64,000 bases of DNA from Enoplolaimus lenunculus. Lineage: Eukaryota > Nematoda > Enoplea > Enoplida > Thoracostomopsidae. Positions 22,920 through 36,265 of the stretch are shown here, piece by piece. A program made the position numbers and the translations under genes. The stretch spans positions 496,001 to 560,000 of the forward strand of contig JASANG010003930.1 of the NCBI GenBank assembly GCA_030248215.1, read 5' to 3'. The notes beneath the pieces are model-generated. The model saw only the letters and a program-made list of their open reading frames with translations. It searched no databases and was not told where the DNA came from. Numbering within the stretch: position 1 is the first letter of the stretch; each line of letters begins with the position of its first letter.

Positions 22920-24176
22920 GTAGATAATTTTAATTCATTACTTATAATAAAATATGCACTTTCAAGCGTCTGTCCACAGACATAAGCTTCCACAGACGTA
23001 AGCTAAACCGTAAGCACTAGGCCTAGTCATAAAAACCTCTATCATGCCAAAAATGTAGAACTTCGAAAATTTCAGGGAAAAGCGTACTATACAAAAAACA
23101 AGTTATAACGTTATTGGGCTGATTTATTGATAACAAACCACCTACTCGCAATACGCGATCTTTAATTGCATCCAAACTTTCATACAATGCCACAATATTT
23201 ATCCAAGTATCAGAGTCTTAGAAGTCCTTATTAAAAGGCATATAAAACAGACGTAAATTATGGTCAAAAGCAGTCTGTAATTTTGAGCCATCACAGTATA
23301 AAACTGGTGGTGTCTAGACAGGCAAAACTTTTCAAAAAATGTTTGCGCAGACGGAAAAAAATAGTACACCCGATATCAACAAGTTAGTCGCTAAAACGCA
23401 AGTTTTATATAATACTCAGAAGCTATATATAGGGAATAACAAGAAAGCAGTGGAATAGTGGAGAAAACACCCGCGGTCGAATGGAGCAACAAGCCAAACA
23501 CCATTTTAGTACTTTACTTTAAACTGTTAATGACAAAATTTTGGTCTTGATCCCTGTTGGCGAATGCCAGTCCTCGGTGGCGATTCCCTGATATGCCCGT
23601 CAGTTAAAGACACAACTGTCTAGACTCGTTAAAATGTATAACACCATCATGACCTTCGTAAACTGTTGCAGATACGAACGAATAAAAAAAACCACTCGCG
23701 ATGCATATGTGCAGATTTTACGTGATGTTTGATATATATGTGTGTGTTTGTGTACGCGGTATGCTCATGAATGCAGTTGCAAAAACATTATTGCTGGTCT
23801 CTGTCTAGACTACTTTAGTCACACCGCACGCAAATAATTGCACTACAATTGTTAAAAAATTCCCTACAAAGTGAAAAAATCTATCTAAATATAGAAAAAG
23901 TTTTAAGCCGGTGTGTTGGAACTATTAAAAACAAACAACAACTGATCATTAAAGTTTAACCGTTTTGGTCACCGATGTAACCAGGATGTTATTTCACGAC
24001 CTCGTATGGACAAATTTTAAGCCTTCATAAGTGGTTTGTCATAACTCTCCAGAAATTTCGAGTTGAAATATATTCCGTTTTATTTCCCTGCATTTGCAAC
24101 ACATTGTAAAGTTATATTTTAGGCGCTCGAACGAATATCATCATCATCATCATCATCATCGGGATTTTGGTACATA
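22920..24176. other. Intergenic sequence
   Basis: Holds a weak TAAGC/CCTAG-rich patch near 22980-23020 and a (TCA)n run at 24138-24165. The stretch 23480-23560 shares a TTTTGGT(C/T)TTGATCCCTG core with 34.55 kb, a possible dispersed repeat. No gene seen. Confidence 0.35.
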
Positions 24177-24177
24177 A

Positions 24178-24567
24178 TGGCTGGGTTTCTGAAATCTTAC
24201 TTAATTATTGACATAAGTTACACTTAAGTATATAATTACTTAAGTTGCTGACTTAAGTATTAAGTAAATGCTTAACTTTTTGAGCAATAACAAATATACG
24301 CCAAATGTGAGACATAGCCTCAACACGAAAGTAATAGTTTCGCTTTATATTAACAAGGCACCGTGAGTCTACAATTTCAATTAGATCAAGGTTGAAATGG
24401 CTGAACTGTTAATCTACAATTATATATAAATATCAAATTTAGTCAGCTCCTTAAGTATTCACTTAACTTAAGTAACGCTTTAAAACGACACAATGGTTAC
24501 GTAATTACTTAGCACGTATTTAAGTACTAATTTGTTCTTAAGTAGCGTTCCAGAGGATCAGCCATTG
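24178..24567. mobile_element. MITE with GGCTGGGTTTCTGAAA/ACTTAAG ends
   Basis: Left end ATGGCTGGGTTTCTGAAATC, right end the inverse of AATGGCTGATCCTCTGGAAC. ACTTAAGT-like words recur throughout. Copies at 9.1 kb and a lone end at 15.1 kb. Target duplication not clear. Confidence 0.55.
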
Positions 24568-24668
24568 AGTTTAATATATTAACAAAAATTTTCTCTGCCT
24601 CTAATACCCGAGATCCTTGAAACCACCTTTACAAAAAATCCAAGACTGTTTGAAAACTAAAATAACTA

Positions 24669-24735
24669 GTGATGGGCATCGGATATTTTTTTCATATCCG
24701 GATATCCGATATCCGGTGCCCATCTATAAAAATAA
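24669..24735. repeat. Short palindromic GATGGGCATCGG element
   Basis: GTGATGGGCATCGGATA at the left and TATCCGGTGCCCATC at the right form inverted ends around nested ATATCCGGATATCC palindromes. Probably a minimal MITE. Confidence 0.5.
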
Positions 24736-24869
24736 CTTCCCATGGCTCCGCATTGGAAGACATTGTTTTGTGCACTCCGTATTTCATTTCTGAGCACGGG
24801 ACATGTTCATTGTTACTTTAATAACGTAGAGTATCTGGATATATTTTTCGCTCTAACAGAAATTTGTAT

Positions 24870-25390
24870 TTTATGTATTTTTTGAAAGGTTTAAATAGAA
24901 AATTTTAATTTTTTTTTAATTTTACCCAAAATTATAATATATAAAATATCAAATTATTTTATATTAAATAAAAAAAAACAAAAACGAAAGAGTGAAAAAG
25001 TAGATGAGAGAAAGAATTTGTAAAAAAATGTTTATAAATTAATTAGATTAAATAAAGATATAAAAAAAAATAAAAATTAACTATATTTAGAATAATTTTA
25101 TATGATAAGACTTTGAGTTTATAGAATTATATTAATTTATATTAACAAATATCAGTACAATATTATAAGATTGTTTCCTTTCAGTAATTTTGAGACAATA
25201 ATCAGCGTCAGGTTTCCCATTTTACAATTAAATCAAGATAAATTAAAACAAGATTACAATGCTTAACACCTTTCCTTATTAACAAATATAAATTCAAAAT
25301 ACACTATTCGTATATATTATACCCAGTAAATAAAATAAACAACAGATTATCATAAGTTAACAAATATATTAAATAATTAAGCTTATGCTT
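24870..25390. repeat. Extremely AT-rich low-complexity block
   Basis: About 500 bp almost entirely A and T in homopurine and homopyrimidine patches. No coding or repeat-unit structure. Confidence 0.6.
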
Positions 25391-27680
25391 TACACTCTAG
25401 CAATGTAGTTTTGTAATTTCGAGTTCTCTGTATTCAACAATTCAATCAGAACTACCGTCTGACTATGATGATGGTCTTCCAGTTGAAAAGGTTAACTTGG
25501 GTCTAAGTGTTATAAGGGAAGAGATAGTGGGATAAATCCACACACACGAAATGTCTGGAGAGACAAGAAATGTAAAACTTTTAACAATGTTTGGAATAAT
25601 CAGTTTAGACTCAAGAGCTCAAAAAAACTTTTATGTATACGTCAGGTTTTGTCCGCACGAAATGAAATCGTGGCTGCGCCTCTGGTGGCTGCACAAAGTT
25701 GCTAATGCGCTCAACTGTAAATGTAAGTATCACGGCAATTTGTCAATATTATAGAACACTTGATCAGAACATCGAAAAACACCTGCATTTTCTGTTGCGG
25801 AAATTATATCCGTGCCAGGGGCGTAGCCACGATTTAGATTTCGGAAGTGTATATATAGAGAGTGCGGCTAAATTTTCAACCTCTTGAATCTAACCGGCTA
25901 TTCTAAATCCTGTAACATGCGTTTTCGCCTCGTTTCTCGAGAAACTTGGGGAGTAACATATTTACCCGGTTCCATTTCCTACCAATACGCTTCCGATATT
26001 TGTTGACACAAAAAAGATAATTACATATGTTTGTTATATATAATGTAAACTACATGCAAGTGTATGCAATTGCAAATTGTAACCATTATGAAACGCTCAT
26101 GATATATAATTATTTTGGCATCTGTTTGTACAAAATAGTGTAACTTTCAAAGTTTAGTTTTTCACTCGCGTGTGGGTCCAGAATCAGGTTAAGCAGCAAT
26201 CACCAAGATGAACATTGGCAGCTAGAAAAACTAAAATTTTCCTATGTATCAGGGGCGTTAGCCATTTGGCGCAAAAATGCATGGGGTATATGTCGTGTTC
26301 CATAGTCCTATTTGCTCCACACAGCAACTGGGACGTTTCAACGCAAATTGCGGTTCAGATCGGCCCGAACAACTACTAGAATGCAAACCGATCGATTTTG
26401 ATTGGAGGTTTGGACAGGCGAAATAATTACTGGAATACAAACTGATTTTGATTGGACGTGTGGACGGCTCGAAACAACTACATGAATGAAAAGTGATTTC
26501 TACATTTTGTTATTCTTTGTTTAACATTGTTTCTTATCCTAAATGGAAACTAATACCTTTAACACAATTGCAAACTATATAAGCCACACTGCGCGTCTGT
26601 TGGCAAATATATACATGTCACTCATATTAACGGTTTGCCCGCCGCGACGACAAACTTCTATTTTAAAATCCTAAATAATGAAACACGACATCTTCGCTGT
26701 CTGTCAAAATTGAGTTGTTTTTCCATTTTCACCAAACTTTCAGACCAATAAAAAAGCTGAATTCAATAAACAGGTCGCGTTGTGCGTCGTGTTTGTGTCA
26801 CGTCAGCAAAGAAAACATAATATATAAACCATAATACTATGGCTGTTTTTTGTCTAGCCAGGCTCTGTCTTGTAGACGAAAAAAATATTATTGTCTCGAC
26901 GGTATATAATGCCCTGCCGTCGTCTAATGAGTTTATTGCAGCGCAGACACAACTACGCAATACTAAAAACGCAGATGTGTATTAAGAGTACTTAAATTTC
27001 ATTTTAAAAACGGGACCATATAGTTACTGGACATAGGGTGGTTTCGGTCTGCCAAAAATCATTTTTCTACATACCTTTCCAATAGCTGTTTATGGTTAGT
27101 GCGAGCTAACGCACTTTACTGTGGTGACCCGAATAAGAGGGGTAATACGAATGGGCCCCCCATTTTGACTCTCAATCTATAAGAGTTCGTATTCCTAATT
27201 ATAGTCCGTTAGTGTATAGACTCCATAAGTCCTAATTATCCCAAGCAGAAGAATGACATGTCTGCTTAAATATGTAAGAGACAATCGAACAACCCGCATA
27301 ACGTTTTATTAAATTCAGAAAAAAGTTTATGTGCATGGCAATCGACACAGATGCTTCGAACCAAGTTAGTTCTGCGCAAAAGAATGCATAAAAAGAAGGG
27401 CGTTGGGTTCAAGTAATATGCGTAAATTAAAAACAGAAAACAGTCCGTAACCGAATAACAGGGGAACACTCTCAGGAGGTCTTTTCCATTATCGCTCCCA
27501 AGCCCGCGTTTGCACAAAATGGTTCGATTATGAAAGTTTTTGCATATTTGAGTTTCGCATGACCTCCCCTGATCATTCCACGCCCAAATTTGAATTTTTA
27601 AAAAATTCGAGTTTTTGAGGTCTCGAGTTTCCCCCTTCGGGCCCAAAAAAAATTTGTCAGAAACTCTGACAAATTATCTC
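25391..27680. other. Intergenic sequence with fragments of repeats
   Basis: Contains isolated CAGGGGCGTAGCCA (25817) and CAGGGGCGTTAGCC (26252) ends without partners, and an internal fragment of the CAATGGCGGATCC family at about 27120-27240. No gene seen. Confidence 0.35.
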
Positions 27681-27692
27681 ATTCGATGCAGG

Positions 27693-28139
27693 CAAGGGTG
27701 GTTATAAGAAGGGGAGCGATGGGGCGCCCCCTTTGGTACGACTCGACGAAACTTTTTGCCTAACTTGTAAGTTTCTGTCGGTGTTCTGAAAAAATGTTAA
27801 GAAATTTGCTCATAGCGCACATTAACTAAGCACTCTTTATGGTTGAATTTTCAGCGTTAATCAATTAATTTTCAAAGCAACTCTGGTTTATAGTATGTCT
27901 AAGTTTTTAACAAAAAAATTTTGGTGACACGGGGGGCCTTGAGGCCTTAAAAATCATACTTTTCAAAAGTTTAAATTTTGGCATGGAATGACCATAGCAT
28001 GTCATGGGAAGCTCAAATATGAAAAAACTTTAAAAATCCAACCATTTTTGGGCAGACGCTGGCATTGAGGATAACAGAAAAGACCCAAAAAATGGGGCAT
28101 GCGCCCCCCTTAAGTAGGTTCTTCATATCACCGCCCCTG
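27693..28139. mobile_element. hAT-like MITE, CAGGGGCGGTGATATGAAG ends, perfect 8-bp TSD
   Basis: Starts CAAGGGTGGTTATAAGAAGG and ends CTTCATATCACCGCCCCTG, imperfect inverses. Flanked by perfect 8-bp repeats GATGCAGG (27685-27692 and 28140-28147). 447 bp, no transposase. Confidence 0.85.
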
Positions 28140-28147
28140 GATGCAGG

Positions 28148-29205
28148 TGCGGAAACGAGTCCAACGGTATTAAATGTTTGCAATCAGACGTCTGGTTAAC
28201 GAATACGGGCAAATAACCTGACTTGCCGATAAACAGGTATGCTGGAAAGTCGTCCAAAATACCCATGTGGGGCGTTCCAGCGTTTATTGTATAGATATAC
28301 ATTTACTTATAGATAGGACTTTAAATTATTTAAGTGTTTTTGTTAATTAAATAATTTTAAAGTAATCAAACCTACTCTAATTAAGCTAATTAAAATTCAT
28401 ACTCTAATTAGCATTTTTGAACTTTAAACATTAGTGACGCCGATTTCTAATATTCCGATTGATTCACATTCAAAATATAGACCCTTTTGCTGCTATTACC
28501 CCTGTTTTTATTCGAGTCACTACAGTAGTTGTCTTTGTAAGATATATACATGTAACTTTAAGCAACCTGATCCGTTTGTAGCACAAATTTTGCTCACCCT
28601 TAGGTTTAAGGCCAATATTCTGAAATGCGTGTACAACCTATCATCAGTTAGCGATAGGTTTCCAAACTGACGAACGTCTGCAATTGCAGATTTGACAATT
28701 GGTGCAGAAATATTGCAAATCAAACGCAAGCAATGTGTTAAATTTCGAACCTCACCGAGGGTATGTTCAAAAGTTATAGGACCTATCACCAACTGGTGAT
28801 AAGTGCTCTATACATTTGAGAATACGGGCTTAGGTTTTAACTTCACATCTGGTTGTTTAAAATTATCGGGATCAGCTAAAGTTATGGCAATAATCAACAT
28901 GTGTTACAGAAAATTTTCAAAATTTAATAAACGATACAAAAAGGCAAAGGATGAAAACGGGATACATATCAAGCTTTATCAACTTCCTGACAAAACCATA
29001 AACTTCATTATTTCATTCAAACGTTTGAACTGGTATTTTGTAATGCTTAAAACTCGACACGTAATTAGAATATCAGCATAACATAATATTAAAGCGCACA
29101 TGAGTGATTTTCAAGTTGGGTGATTCGCGAATTTGACATGTTCGAAACCTAAATCAGAACGAAAGATAAAAATAAAAATGTGAACAGCTATATTAAATAC
29201 AGGCG
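28148..29205. other. Intergenic sequence
   Basis: AT-rich, no defined repeat or gene seen. Confidence 0.35.
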
Positions 29206-29212
29206 TAGCCAG

Positions 29213-29372
29213 GCCAGTAGCCAACTCACCTTGCTGGGGGGTGAGCTAGAAAATTTTCAGGAAAGGCATACAAGAGTTTTAAATAACTTACAAACGAGAT
29301 TGGAATCTTTCTTGGGGGGCAAAATTATTCCAGGCGGCGCTGAACCCCTCCCCCCTTGACTTTGGGCCCGGG
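29213..29372. mobile_element. GTAGCCAGCTCACC-family MITE copy
   Basis: CCAGTAGCCAACTCACCTTGC through CTTTGGGCCCG, with the family's AACTTACAAAC interior. It sits next to GGCGTAGCCA words on both sides (29204 and 29371), which may be a second, older element that it entered. Confidence 0.55.
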
Positions 29373-29586
29373 CGTAGCCAAGCATGTAACAAGAAATTAG
29401 GAGTCCACATCGTGAGCTTGTCTAACCGTTTTAAAGATTTTTAGTTAAAACACAAAAAACTCTTCCCTTCGAAATTTTTGCGGAATGTAAACCCTTTTCA
29501 TAATTCTGGCCACGACTCTCAATGGCGCCGCAACGGAACGGAAGGTGCACGGAGACAGGCCAATCCTACTTCTGTTTTTAGATCAG

Positions 29587-29682
29587 CTGCTGCGCCGCTG
29601 ATGCCACTGGCCTGTTGTGAACCCAAAAAGTTACATTACACAAAACGTTTAGCCTCAAAAATTGGCTGTCTGGTTTTACAGG
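29587..29682 (+). CDS. Possible small exon, unassigned
   Basis: Bounded by CTTCTGTTTTTAG and TTTTACAG|GTAATC. The open frame reads SAAAPLMPLACCEPKK... to GCLVLQ and includes an ATG. No homology is recognised, no partner exon is joined to it, and splice-like words are expected by chance at this density. Could be a 5' exon of the downstream plus-strand gene. Confidence 0.2.
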
Positions 29683-30559
29683 TAATCTCCGCGAAACACA
29701 GAGCGTCGTACTGAACGACAATAATGTTAAAACTTTAAGTTTTACCAGACATTAAAAAACACACTGTACTCTTTTGAGATGTATACGTAAATATTTGGCC
29801 AGACAGAAAAATAACATTGCAAGCCAGACAGACACATTATGTTATTTTAATGCCGTTTTGTTACTTTCAAGCAGTGTTTTGAACAACTGAACACATTATA
29901 TACACATATATTGTACATATATACATATACATATTGTACATATATATTGTACATATAAACATATATGATGATGTTTGCTGACGACATTGTTGCAACAGTG
30001 AGAATTGTTTTTGTCTGAAAACGTGCTTTCGCAGGACCGCAATTACGGGGAGCACCAACTGCCAACGGACAATGACGACGTAGGCAGCGTGTAAAAAGAA
30101 AAATTAGCACTTTGTATTTATAAATAACTTTAACAAACAGATTTAGGGAATTCCTATCTGGAGGTATTTTTCACTTATAAAATAAGTAGATTGAATTTTT
30201 TGAGTATACATACCATTTGATGCGCAACTTAGTAAATATTACTAGAACGTCCTTGCGAGTTATTCGTGTTACGTCAATTCTGGCGCACGCACTCTATAGA
30301 CTCTTGTACACAGTACAGTGCTTAGTATGCGAGTTCTCTCCCGTGTGTCGGTTCACTTCCAACCCTGTACCAGCGCCAGACACTAAAGCAAAATTTCCAG
30401 CAATGTTTGCGTTTTGCGTTGTCAGCCTGAAATTGGCGCCTGCCTATCCACCTGGTTGTACCTGTGATTAACACCGCACTCCAACTTGACTATCCTATAC
30501 CCTTTATCCTATACGTATGCATACCGTTTTATAACCCTTGTCCTAGCATGAACCAATGG

Positions 30560-30675
30560 CGTAGCCAGCGGGTGGGCTCTAGGAGCAAGGGATTTCAGTT
30601 ATTTTTCAGTCAGTAAACACAACAACCGATTTTGAAGTTCGTACTGACACCCTCCCTTCGCAAAATTCTGGCTAT
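30560..30675. mobile_element. hAT-like MITE, CGTAGCCAG ends, perfect 8-bp TSD
   Basis: 116 bp from CGTAGCCAGCGGGTGGG to AAAATTCTGGCTAT, flanked by perfect 8-bp direct repeats ACCAATGG (30552-30559 and 30676-30683). No coding capacity. Confidence 0.7.
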
Positions 30676-30683
30676 ACCAATGG

Positions 30684-33620
30684 CTAGAGAATGTTTACAA
30701 ATAACGACTACACCGTTATTGTTTTAGCCTTGTATACTAGAAAAAAAGAGACTACACAGACGTTTAAAAACGTCTCGTCTTATAAAAATATTAATCGGGT
30801 TATTAATATTATTGTGCGTTATCTGTGTGTGTGTGTAGTGTTCTGCGACTGCATGGTGCGACTGCACAAATCGCAGCATATTCATTATGCGTAACTTAAC
30901 AGATGCAATATTTTGAGTGGTTTTTTGTGCAAGACAGTTTAAAAATTGTTAAAAACATAAACTACAAGATTACAAGACACCGGAGTCCAGTATGGAAGCC
31001 AGGGGGGGGGGTACGGCCCCAATCTATGTTTGTCTTGTCAAATAGAGTTGTATTGGATTGAATCATCTTTATTAACAATTTACTAACTCTATATTCTGGT
31101 AGCTATTAAGCTGTTGGTCGTGTTTTCTGTGCCGACTTTTGTGACAGATCCAAATTTTGATGTCACGGATGCCGCAGCAAGTCATTGGATTGGCAACAGT
31201 GTAGTATACATGAAAGAGAACAGATACTGTATCACCCTGCCGAAATTTCCGGAAAAACAAGAAAACAACCGTTTAATTTAAAACGAACTTTCTTTGAGGT
31301 CAACATTTTCGTGTCTGAAATTATGCGTGCCCTCCGAAAATGATATCCTCGATCCACACCCCTGTGTATTGGTAGTAGTATTTGTTTTTATTGGTGTTGG
31401 TAATGTTGCTGCTTGAGCGATGCGTTAATTTATACGCACGCAATGGGCTGGCTGCACCCATTATATTGATAATTATACGACGGACATTCGTCTGCGGCTA
31501 AACCATTAAAAAAATCTATTGTGTGGTCGGAGACTGTGTGTAAAGTTACCAAAAATGTTGCAATTATTTTTTTGCGCGACTACTTTTTCACATACGCGCA
31601 CACGCGTTTATATATATAATTCTGCCAGTTATGAGAGAAATGTATATATGTTTCAGTTATCGGGGCTGTGTGCAATTTAATTTGTGATGCCTATCTTGTC
31701 TGCAGAAAGAACTTTAAACAAGTCTTTACTAGTAACTCAGCTTAAATTGGTTGAAGCTTTTTGACCAACAATGCACACCGAAAAAGACACATTCGCTATT
31801 TCTCTAGCTATTCTATATGCGTATATACCTCGTGGAGCCCAAACTAGAGCTGTAGACAGGTATGTTTCCAATGCACAACTTTCGTCGTTATACTTAAATG
31901 AGTTCCGTCGGCCCATGCTACTTATTGAAGCCTGTCGACTGGTAATCAAGGAGACAGAGACACATAGAAACTGCAATGTTTAGACTTATATTTAGAGTTA
32001 CGTCTAATTTTGGGCTTAGGTTTACGCTTAGTCTTGTGGCAGTCCCTTTATATAGTTACTATATTCCTCTTTGATTCTAAATCATACCTTGACCAAATAT
32101 AGCCGTGAAAACACCATTATAAAACGAACGCATGAAAACTGTGCGAAGAGTCACCTCTATAAAAACTGCACTTATATTGAAATTTAAAAACAACAACTGA
32201 CAATCCAAATGAAATAAATCAAAAAACGCAGACAAATTAAAGCAAATATCACCTGGATAATAATTCTTGAGCACGCCGTTTTAGATAACTTAAAATTTTA
32301 CTCAGTTCATCAAAAATCACAATACACGAGTCAAAAATGTGAAACATTCTTGTCAGAATTCGCCGAAAATACTTTATTTTTCACTATCAATACGGCTGTC
32401 TGGCTTCGTAGACATCGCGTTGTATTATAAACTATATATACACTATGTGTACAATTTTGTTAATCAAAAATACCCATCGCTTTAAGTATATTGTGTGCCT
32501 GCAGTTCCGCCAGAATAAAAAAATATTCTCTCGAGCATTCAGCCGCTACAGTGCAACAAAACGGTTCATTTATTATGTCTAGACAGACCTTACGAAAACA
32601 TACTCGTTAAATAACATAGCTAAGCCAGTATCTCTGTTTAGCTAGATTCATGTATTAAAAGCAACATTGTTCAAAAAGAATATTTTCCAGTCTTGTTGTT
32701 GTTGTTGTAGTTGCAGTAGTAGACGTTGTTATATTTTAGCTAGCTTCAGTACTCTCAGAAACCCAGCTAAAACGCAACATCAACAATGCATAAACCTAAT
32801 CGTACGTTGAGACTATATATATTCTTATAGCAACCGCAGCCGACGCCGTGGTGCAAAACCAATACTAATGTTGCAAATGTTGTCTGAGGTTGGCTGGTTT
32901 GGTCCTAAAACCCCCACAAGTCTGTGTGTGTCTTTTATTCAGCACGAAAAATAGTCTGCAAAAGTGTCTCGCTTTTTTTGAGCTCACGAACCGCCATATA
33001 CGGCATCGTGTGGTGTATATGTCTGCCTTTTATAGTATTGATAAGTACAACCAGTTATACAGAATCGTAACAGTGGGTGAAATGTTGAGATTGGGTTGGT
33101 GGTAAAGTAATTAATTTCGAGTAGGTATATATATACTTACGTGACATTTTTAGTCTGTGGCATTTTTCCGTTTTACTAATGTAGCCTGAATTGGCAACGA
33201 AATCTCAATAAAACTCATTTTCGGCATTTTCCTTGCGTGGAATGATAAGGACAAGTCATGAAATGATCAATTATGCAAAACTTTTCAAACGTCCAACCAT
33301 GTTTATCTAAACGTTGGCTGAGAATGTATCCGTAAAGATCGCACATTTTTTGCATTGTATTCGAATGAAATACACAGCAGACGTCACAATACCTACAGTG
33401 TTTCTCCGTATAGATTTACAGTCTAAAATCATCAAAATGACACGCGTTTTTTTCTGACTTTTGGTTCACTATTCGGTCAAAACAATAATATACGTCTGTA
33501 AGGGAACGCTCTCTGCTCATGCCGAGTAGTGTAAAACTTCAAATTTTAATCAAACTTTACGAAACATGCGTTACAAGTTCGGGCCCCATGTATTGTTGGG
33601 GAATGTAACAGTAGTATAGA
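30684..33620. other. Intergenic sequence
   Basis: No gene recognised. A frame at 31771-31858 (MHTEKDTFAISLAILYAY...) ends at GTAGACAG|GTATGT, a strong donor; it is too short to call. A short (GTT)n lies at about 32695-32730. Confidence 0.35.
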
Positions 33621-33629
33621 GCTTATATG

Positions 33630-33728
33630 GTTCTAAGCCGAAGCCTAAATCTACGTTTAAACCACGTCAGCGTGTAAGAATAAGCTTATAACTAAGCAAA
33701 GCCTAAGCCAAAGCAAAAAACAGTCTAA
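33630..33728. repeat. Degenerate GCCTAA (TTAGGC-like) patch
   Basis: AAGCCGAAGCCTAAATC and AAGCCTAAGCCAAAGC words, like those at 20143-20215. It also shares the following CAAAAAACAGTCTAAAACTTT tail with that block, so the two are copies of one larger repeat. Confidence 0.5.
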
Positions 33729-35282
33729 AACTTTCGCTTTACTGCAGTCTTTTGCATCCTCGCCATGAATTATATATACATGGGTGAAAATTCGTAAGTT
33801 CCTGGCGTTTTCAACTTGCAATAGTTAGAACACAAAAAGTGACAAAAACTATCAAAGATAGCACCACCCGGTGTTCCTAGATCTGTATACGTTGTTTGTT
33901 GCGAACCCGCTGGCACCGAATTATATAACAATTCAACTGGTTCTTTGACACTTATACATTTAACGTGCTTAGGCTAAGCTTAGGGGATGTTTTCGGTTAT
34001 CCGCCCAAAGCCGGCGTTTGACCAAGAATGGTTGGATTTTTAAAAAATTTTTGTATATATGGGCTTCTCACGGCCTCCCCTGATCATTGCTTGTGCAAAT
34101 TTGAATTTTTGCATCTCTTGGTAGGGATAGTTATAGTCTTGATGCTTAGATTTAGGGTTAGCAACATGCTTATGCTACTGTTACGACCCGCAGTTAGGCA
34201 TAGGCAATTTATGGCAGAATGACTTTTCCACTATTGAGAACAACTATACAAGTGCAATAAAATTTAAGTAGGCATATCTATTCAATTATTTATTTCGTGT
34301 ATTCTAAAAAACCACATCACGATGTTAATAGTCACTAGATTCTCTACAAACGAAATTCTCGCCCGGTAAAGTCGAAGTTACCAAATATATACGAAAAGAC
34401 GTGGTGCAAAGTAGCCAACTAAAAGCTGACAAACTGTGATGGATTCAAAAAATTATAAACGGGAAAAACGTGAGATGTAATAACTGCAAAAAATTCGCAA
34501 ACGAAACGAGCGAAAAGCCGGACGCCATTTTTTAGCGGCTAAACTTTAATATATAATTTTGGTTTTGATCCCTGCTAGAGGCCCAACACGAGATACCGTC
34601 TTGGATCCGCCTGCGCTCACAAATGTCGTCCACCAACGAATTAGCTAAACATAAAGCCCAAAACGGAATTTCAATACAAAGCACTTGCCTGTTTGATCCT
34701 TTGATCTCCCTGTTGTTCATCATACAATGAAATGATGCGTTCCAGCTCAACGCATCATCAAACGCCCAACCAGTCACGTTTAACGAAATCTCTCTCTGGG
34801 TAACTTCTTTTATTCTTTTAATTCCAAAAGCAAAAAAAGCCGTTAAAAAATAAACCCAAGCTTAAAACGCAACGTTTGAAGTCAAGGCAACAGACTTTAA
34901 TGCTGATCATGAGCTAAAAGCTCCCGAACCAGACAAGGAGACAGACAGTCAGACAAATGCGCACATAACGGAGATACGTCTATAATGCATATATTTTTTC
35001 TCTGCAGCGAAGTTTTATCTATATGTGTGTATTGTGTTCGTTTATTTATATGACTTTATAAAATGTGTTTATTTTCTATCTCGAAAAAAATATTAATACT
35101 CGTACTTGAGTCGCTAAAAATGTTTACATGGAAGTCTGTATACCGTCACAGACACCCACACTACCTAATGAGCTGTTGTAGAGATACAAAATGTGTGTAT
35201 GTGTTTATTGTTGTTAACTGAATATGGATGGATACAGTACAAAACTGAGTAATGTTTTTATTGACTGCAAAATAAGCGATAT
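33729..35282. other. Intergenic sequence
   Basis: 34550-34590 shares a short core with 23.5 kb. Otherwise no recognisable structure. Confidence 0.3.
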
Positions 35283-35290
35283 GTTGCCAT

Positions 35291-35409
35291 CAGGGTTGTT
35301 GGCCGGAAAAAATTACCGGAAAAAAGGGGTTTTTTCCATTTTTTCTATTTTTTCCGGAAAAAATTCATTTTTTTTGCGGTCATAATTTTTTCCCGAAAAA
35401 TCAACCCTG
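35291..35409. mobile_element. Tiny hAT-like MITE, CAGGGTTG ends, perfect 8-bp TSD
   Basis: 119 bp from CAGGGTTGTTGGCCGG to ATCAACCCTG, with TTTTTTCCGG/CCGGAAAAAA words making much of it self-complementary. Perfect 8-bp flanks GTTGCCAT (35283-35290 and 35410-35417). Confidence 0.88.
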
Positions 35410-35417
35410 GTTGCCAT

Positions 35418-36265
35418 ATCTAAAGCTAGAATTATGCGCATATTTTTAGTAATCAGGGGCGTTAATACCAGAAATTCAGTGAGGGAATAATATCGTGTAA
35501 ATAGGCGCGTAGTGATAGAACACTTTGCTAGGTTGTTTTCGTGATAAACATTATTGTTAAAATAGAAGTTGTACATTTAATCTCAGTGTTAAGGGTATGT
35601 TTCAAATCAGTTTTTAGTTCCATTATACATAAATACCATGCTTTTCAGAGCAGACACGACATTTTGCATTCGAAAAGGCAACTTTTTTGGAATCGAAATT
35701 GGGTTGTAACGCATAGATATATGATAGTCGCTAATGTGTTTGCACCGTTCAACGTTAATCTGTATTAAAAAAGTTGGTTTAACGAAAATCAGTCTATCAG
35801 TAGACACATGCAACATTTTTAAGACGAAATAAATCAGTCTACCCATATAGTTTACATATGTACGTAAATATATTCATATGTTATATTGAGACGCGGTTTT
35901 CCTAATTTAACAACGTCGTTTTAAACATTTAGAAGTTGTATATTCATTTTGACTTTGTTTATAAACTGTTGTACTGTCGCTGAAAACTTTTGGCAACATG
36001 TATGAAAATTTAACACGATCAAATATATACGCAATGCCAAGCATGCTGCAGTAGCCTGTCTACGTGTTTAAAAACTGTACACGTTGTTTTAAAATGCCCA
36101 TGAACTTTTGGCGTCAAATATTAAAAACATATACGACTCCGTTAATAATTTTCAACGGCTGCGCAGTCATTTTATTTCAATATTGGCAATTTTAAATTGT
36201 AAATTTGGGAAAGGTGGACGGACCGCAAATCAACTCTACACAACAGGGACGACGTGCGGCAGATA
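35418..36265. other. Intergenic sequence
   Basis: AT-rich, no gene or bounded repeat seen apart from a lone CAGGGGCGTTAATACC at 35456. Confidence 0.3.

Noticed and set aside
30217-30471. Plus-strand 84-codon frame with ATG
   Set aside because: No splice context, conserved motif or codon pattern to support it.
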